A DNA stretch of 14,700 nucleotides, from NCBI RefSeq assembly GCF_023230885.1, contig NZ_JALNWM010000067.1, positions 1-14,700 of the forward strand, given 5' to 3'. The translations under genes and the position numbers were made by a program. This document shows positions 14,669 to 14,700 of the stretch, one piece after another. Positions within the stretch are counted from its first letter, which is position 1. Each line of letters begins with the position of its first letter. The notes beneath the pieces are model-generated. The model saw nothing but the letters and a program-made list of their open reading frames with translations. It was not told where the DNA came from and searched no databases. This DNA is from Desulfocurvus sp. (GTDB taxonomy: Bacteria > Desulfobacterota > Desulfovibrionia > Desulfovibrionales > Desulfovibrionaceae).

Positions 14669-14700
14669 GCGGCGGCCTTTACCATTTATGCGCGCATCTG

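Larger units (their letters stand above)
14292..14700. other. Gene-free upstream region, very GC-rich
   Basis: I see no convincing gene in these 409 bases. A minus-strand frame through most of it translates to Pro/Arg/Ala-rich low-complexity sequence and overlaps the phosphoesterase start, so it is rejected. The region holds the candidate phosphoesterase promoter and a 20-base direct repeat. The last 30 bases become more AT-rich and include the palindrome ATGCGCGCAT (14688-14697), perhaps the edge of another regulatory region. Confidence 0.5.

Overview
The window is very GC-rich, with strong G/C preference at third codon positions, tightly packed genes and short AT-rich promoter islands. The gene content (ArsP-like permease with a redox-disulfide partner, RibF, CBS-type ClC, stand-alone hydantoinase/oxoprolinase, Tat-exported phosphoesterase, large envelope proteins) fits a Gram-negative bacterium. 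The overall style resembles Desulfovibrionales or a related high-GC sulfate reducer. That placement is an inference, since no rRNA or species marker is present.

Layout from left to right. (1) 1-1298, plus strand: the 3' part of a DUF318/ArsP-type permease, followed at once by a 77-residue thioredoxin-fold 'redox-active disulfide protein', then a GC hairpin between converging genes. (2) 1313-7678, minus strand: a three-gene envelope operon, read from the right. It encodes a 581-residue outer-membrane beta-barrel, a 151-residue lipoprotein whose start overlaps the barrel stop (TGATG), and a 1381-residue secreted, mostly helical protein with a beta-rich C-terminus. A leader of about 150 nt with mutually exclusive hairpins precedes it. 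(3) 7679-8783: about 800 bp without a convincing gene, then tRNA-Leu(CAG) on the minus strand with promoter and terminator, an AT-rich divergent promoter island, and a 70-nt tRNA-like fold just before ribF. (4) 8784-11535, plus strand: ribF and a ClC chloride transport protein with two CBS domains, translationally linked. (5) 11563-14291, minus strand: a stand-alone hydantoinase/oxoprolinase-family protein and, upstream of it, a Tat-exported metallophosphoesterase, separated by a strong hairpin. (6) 14292-14700: gene-free upstream region with a candidate promoter and a 20-bp direct repeat.

How they work together: the barrel, lipoprotein and giant protein are co-directional, almost contiguous and all carry export signals. 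The lipoprotein and the C-terminal part of the giant protein appear to share one NTF2-like domain, so the three probably form a single envelope assembly. I recognise no characterised counterpart, and this is the most likely undescribed system here. The permease and thioredoxin-like protein form a second functional pair. RibF/ClC, the hydantoinase-like protein and the phosphoesterase look like independent housekeeping or accessory functions.
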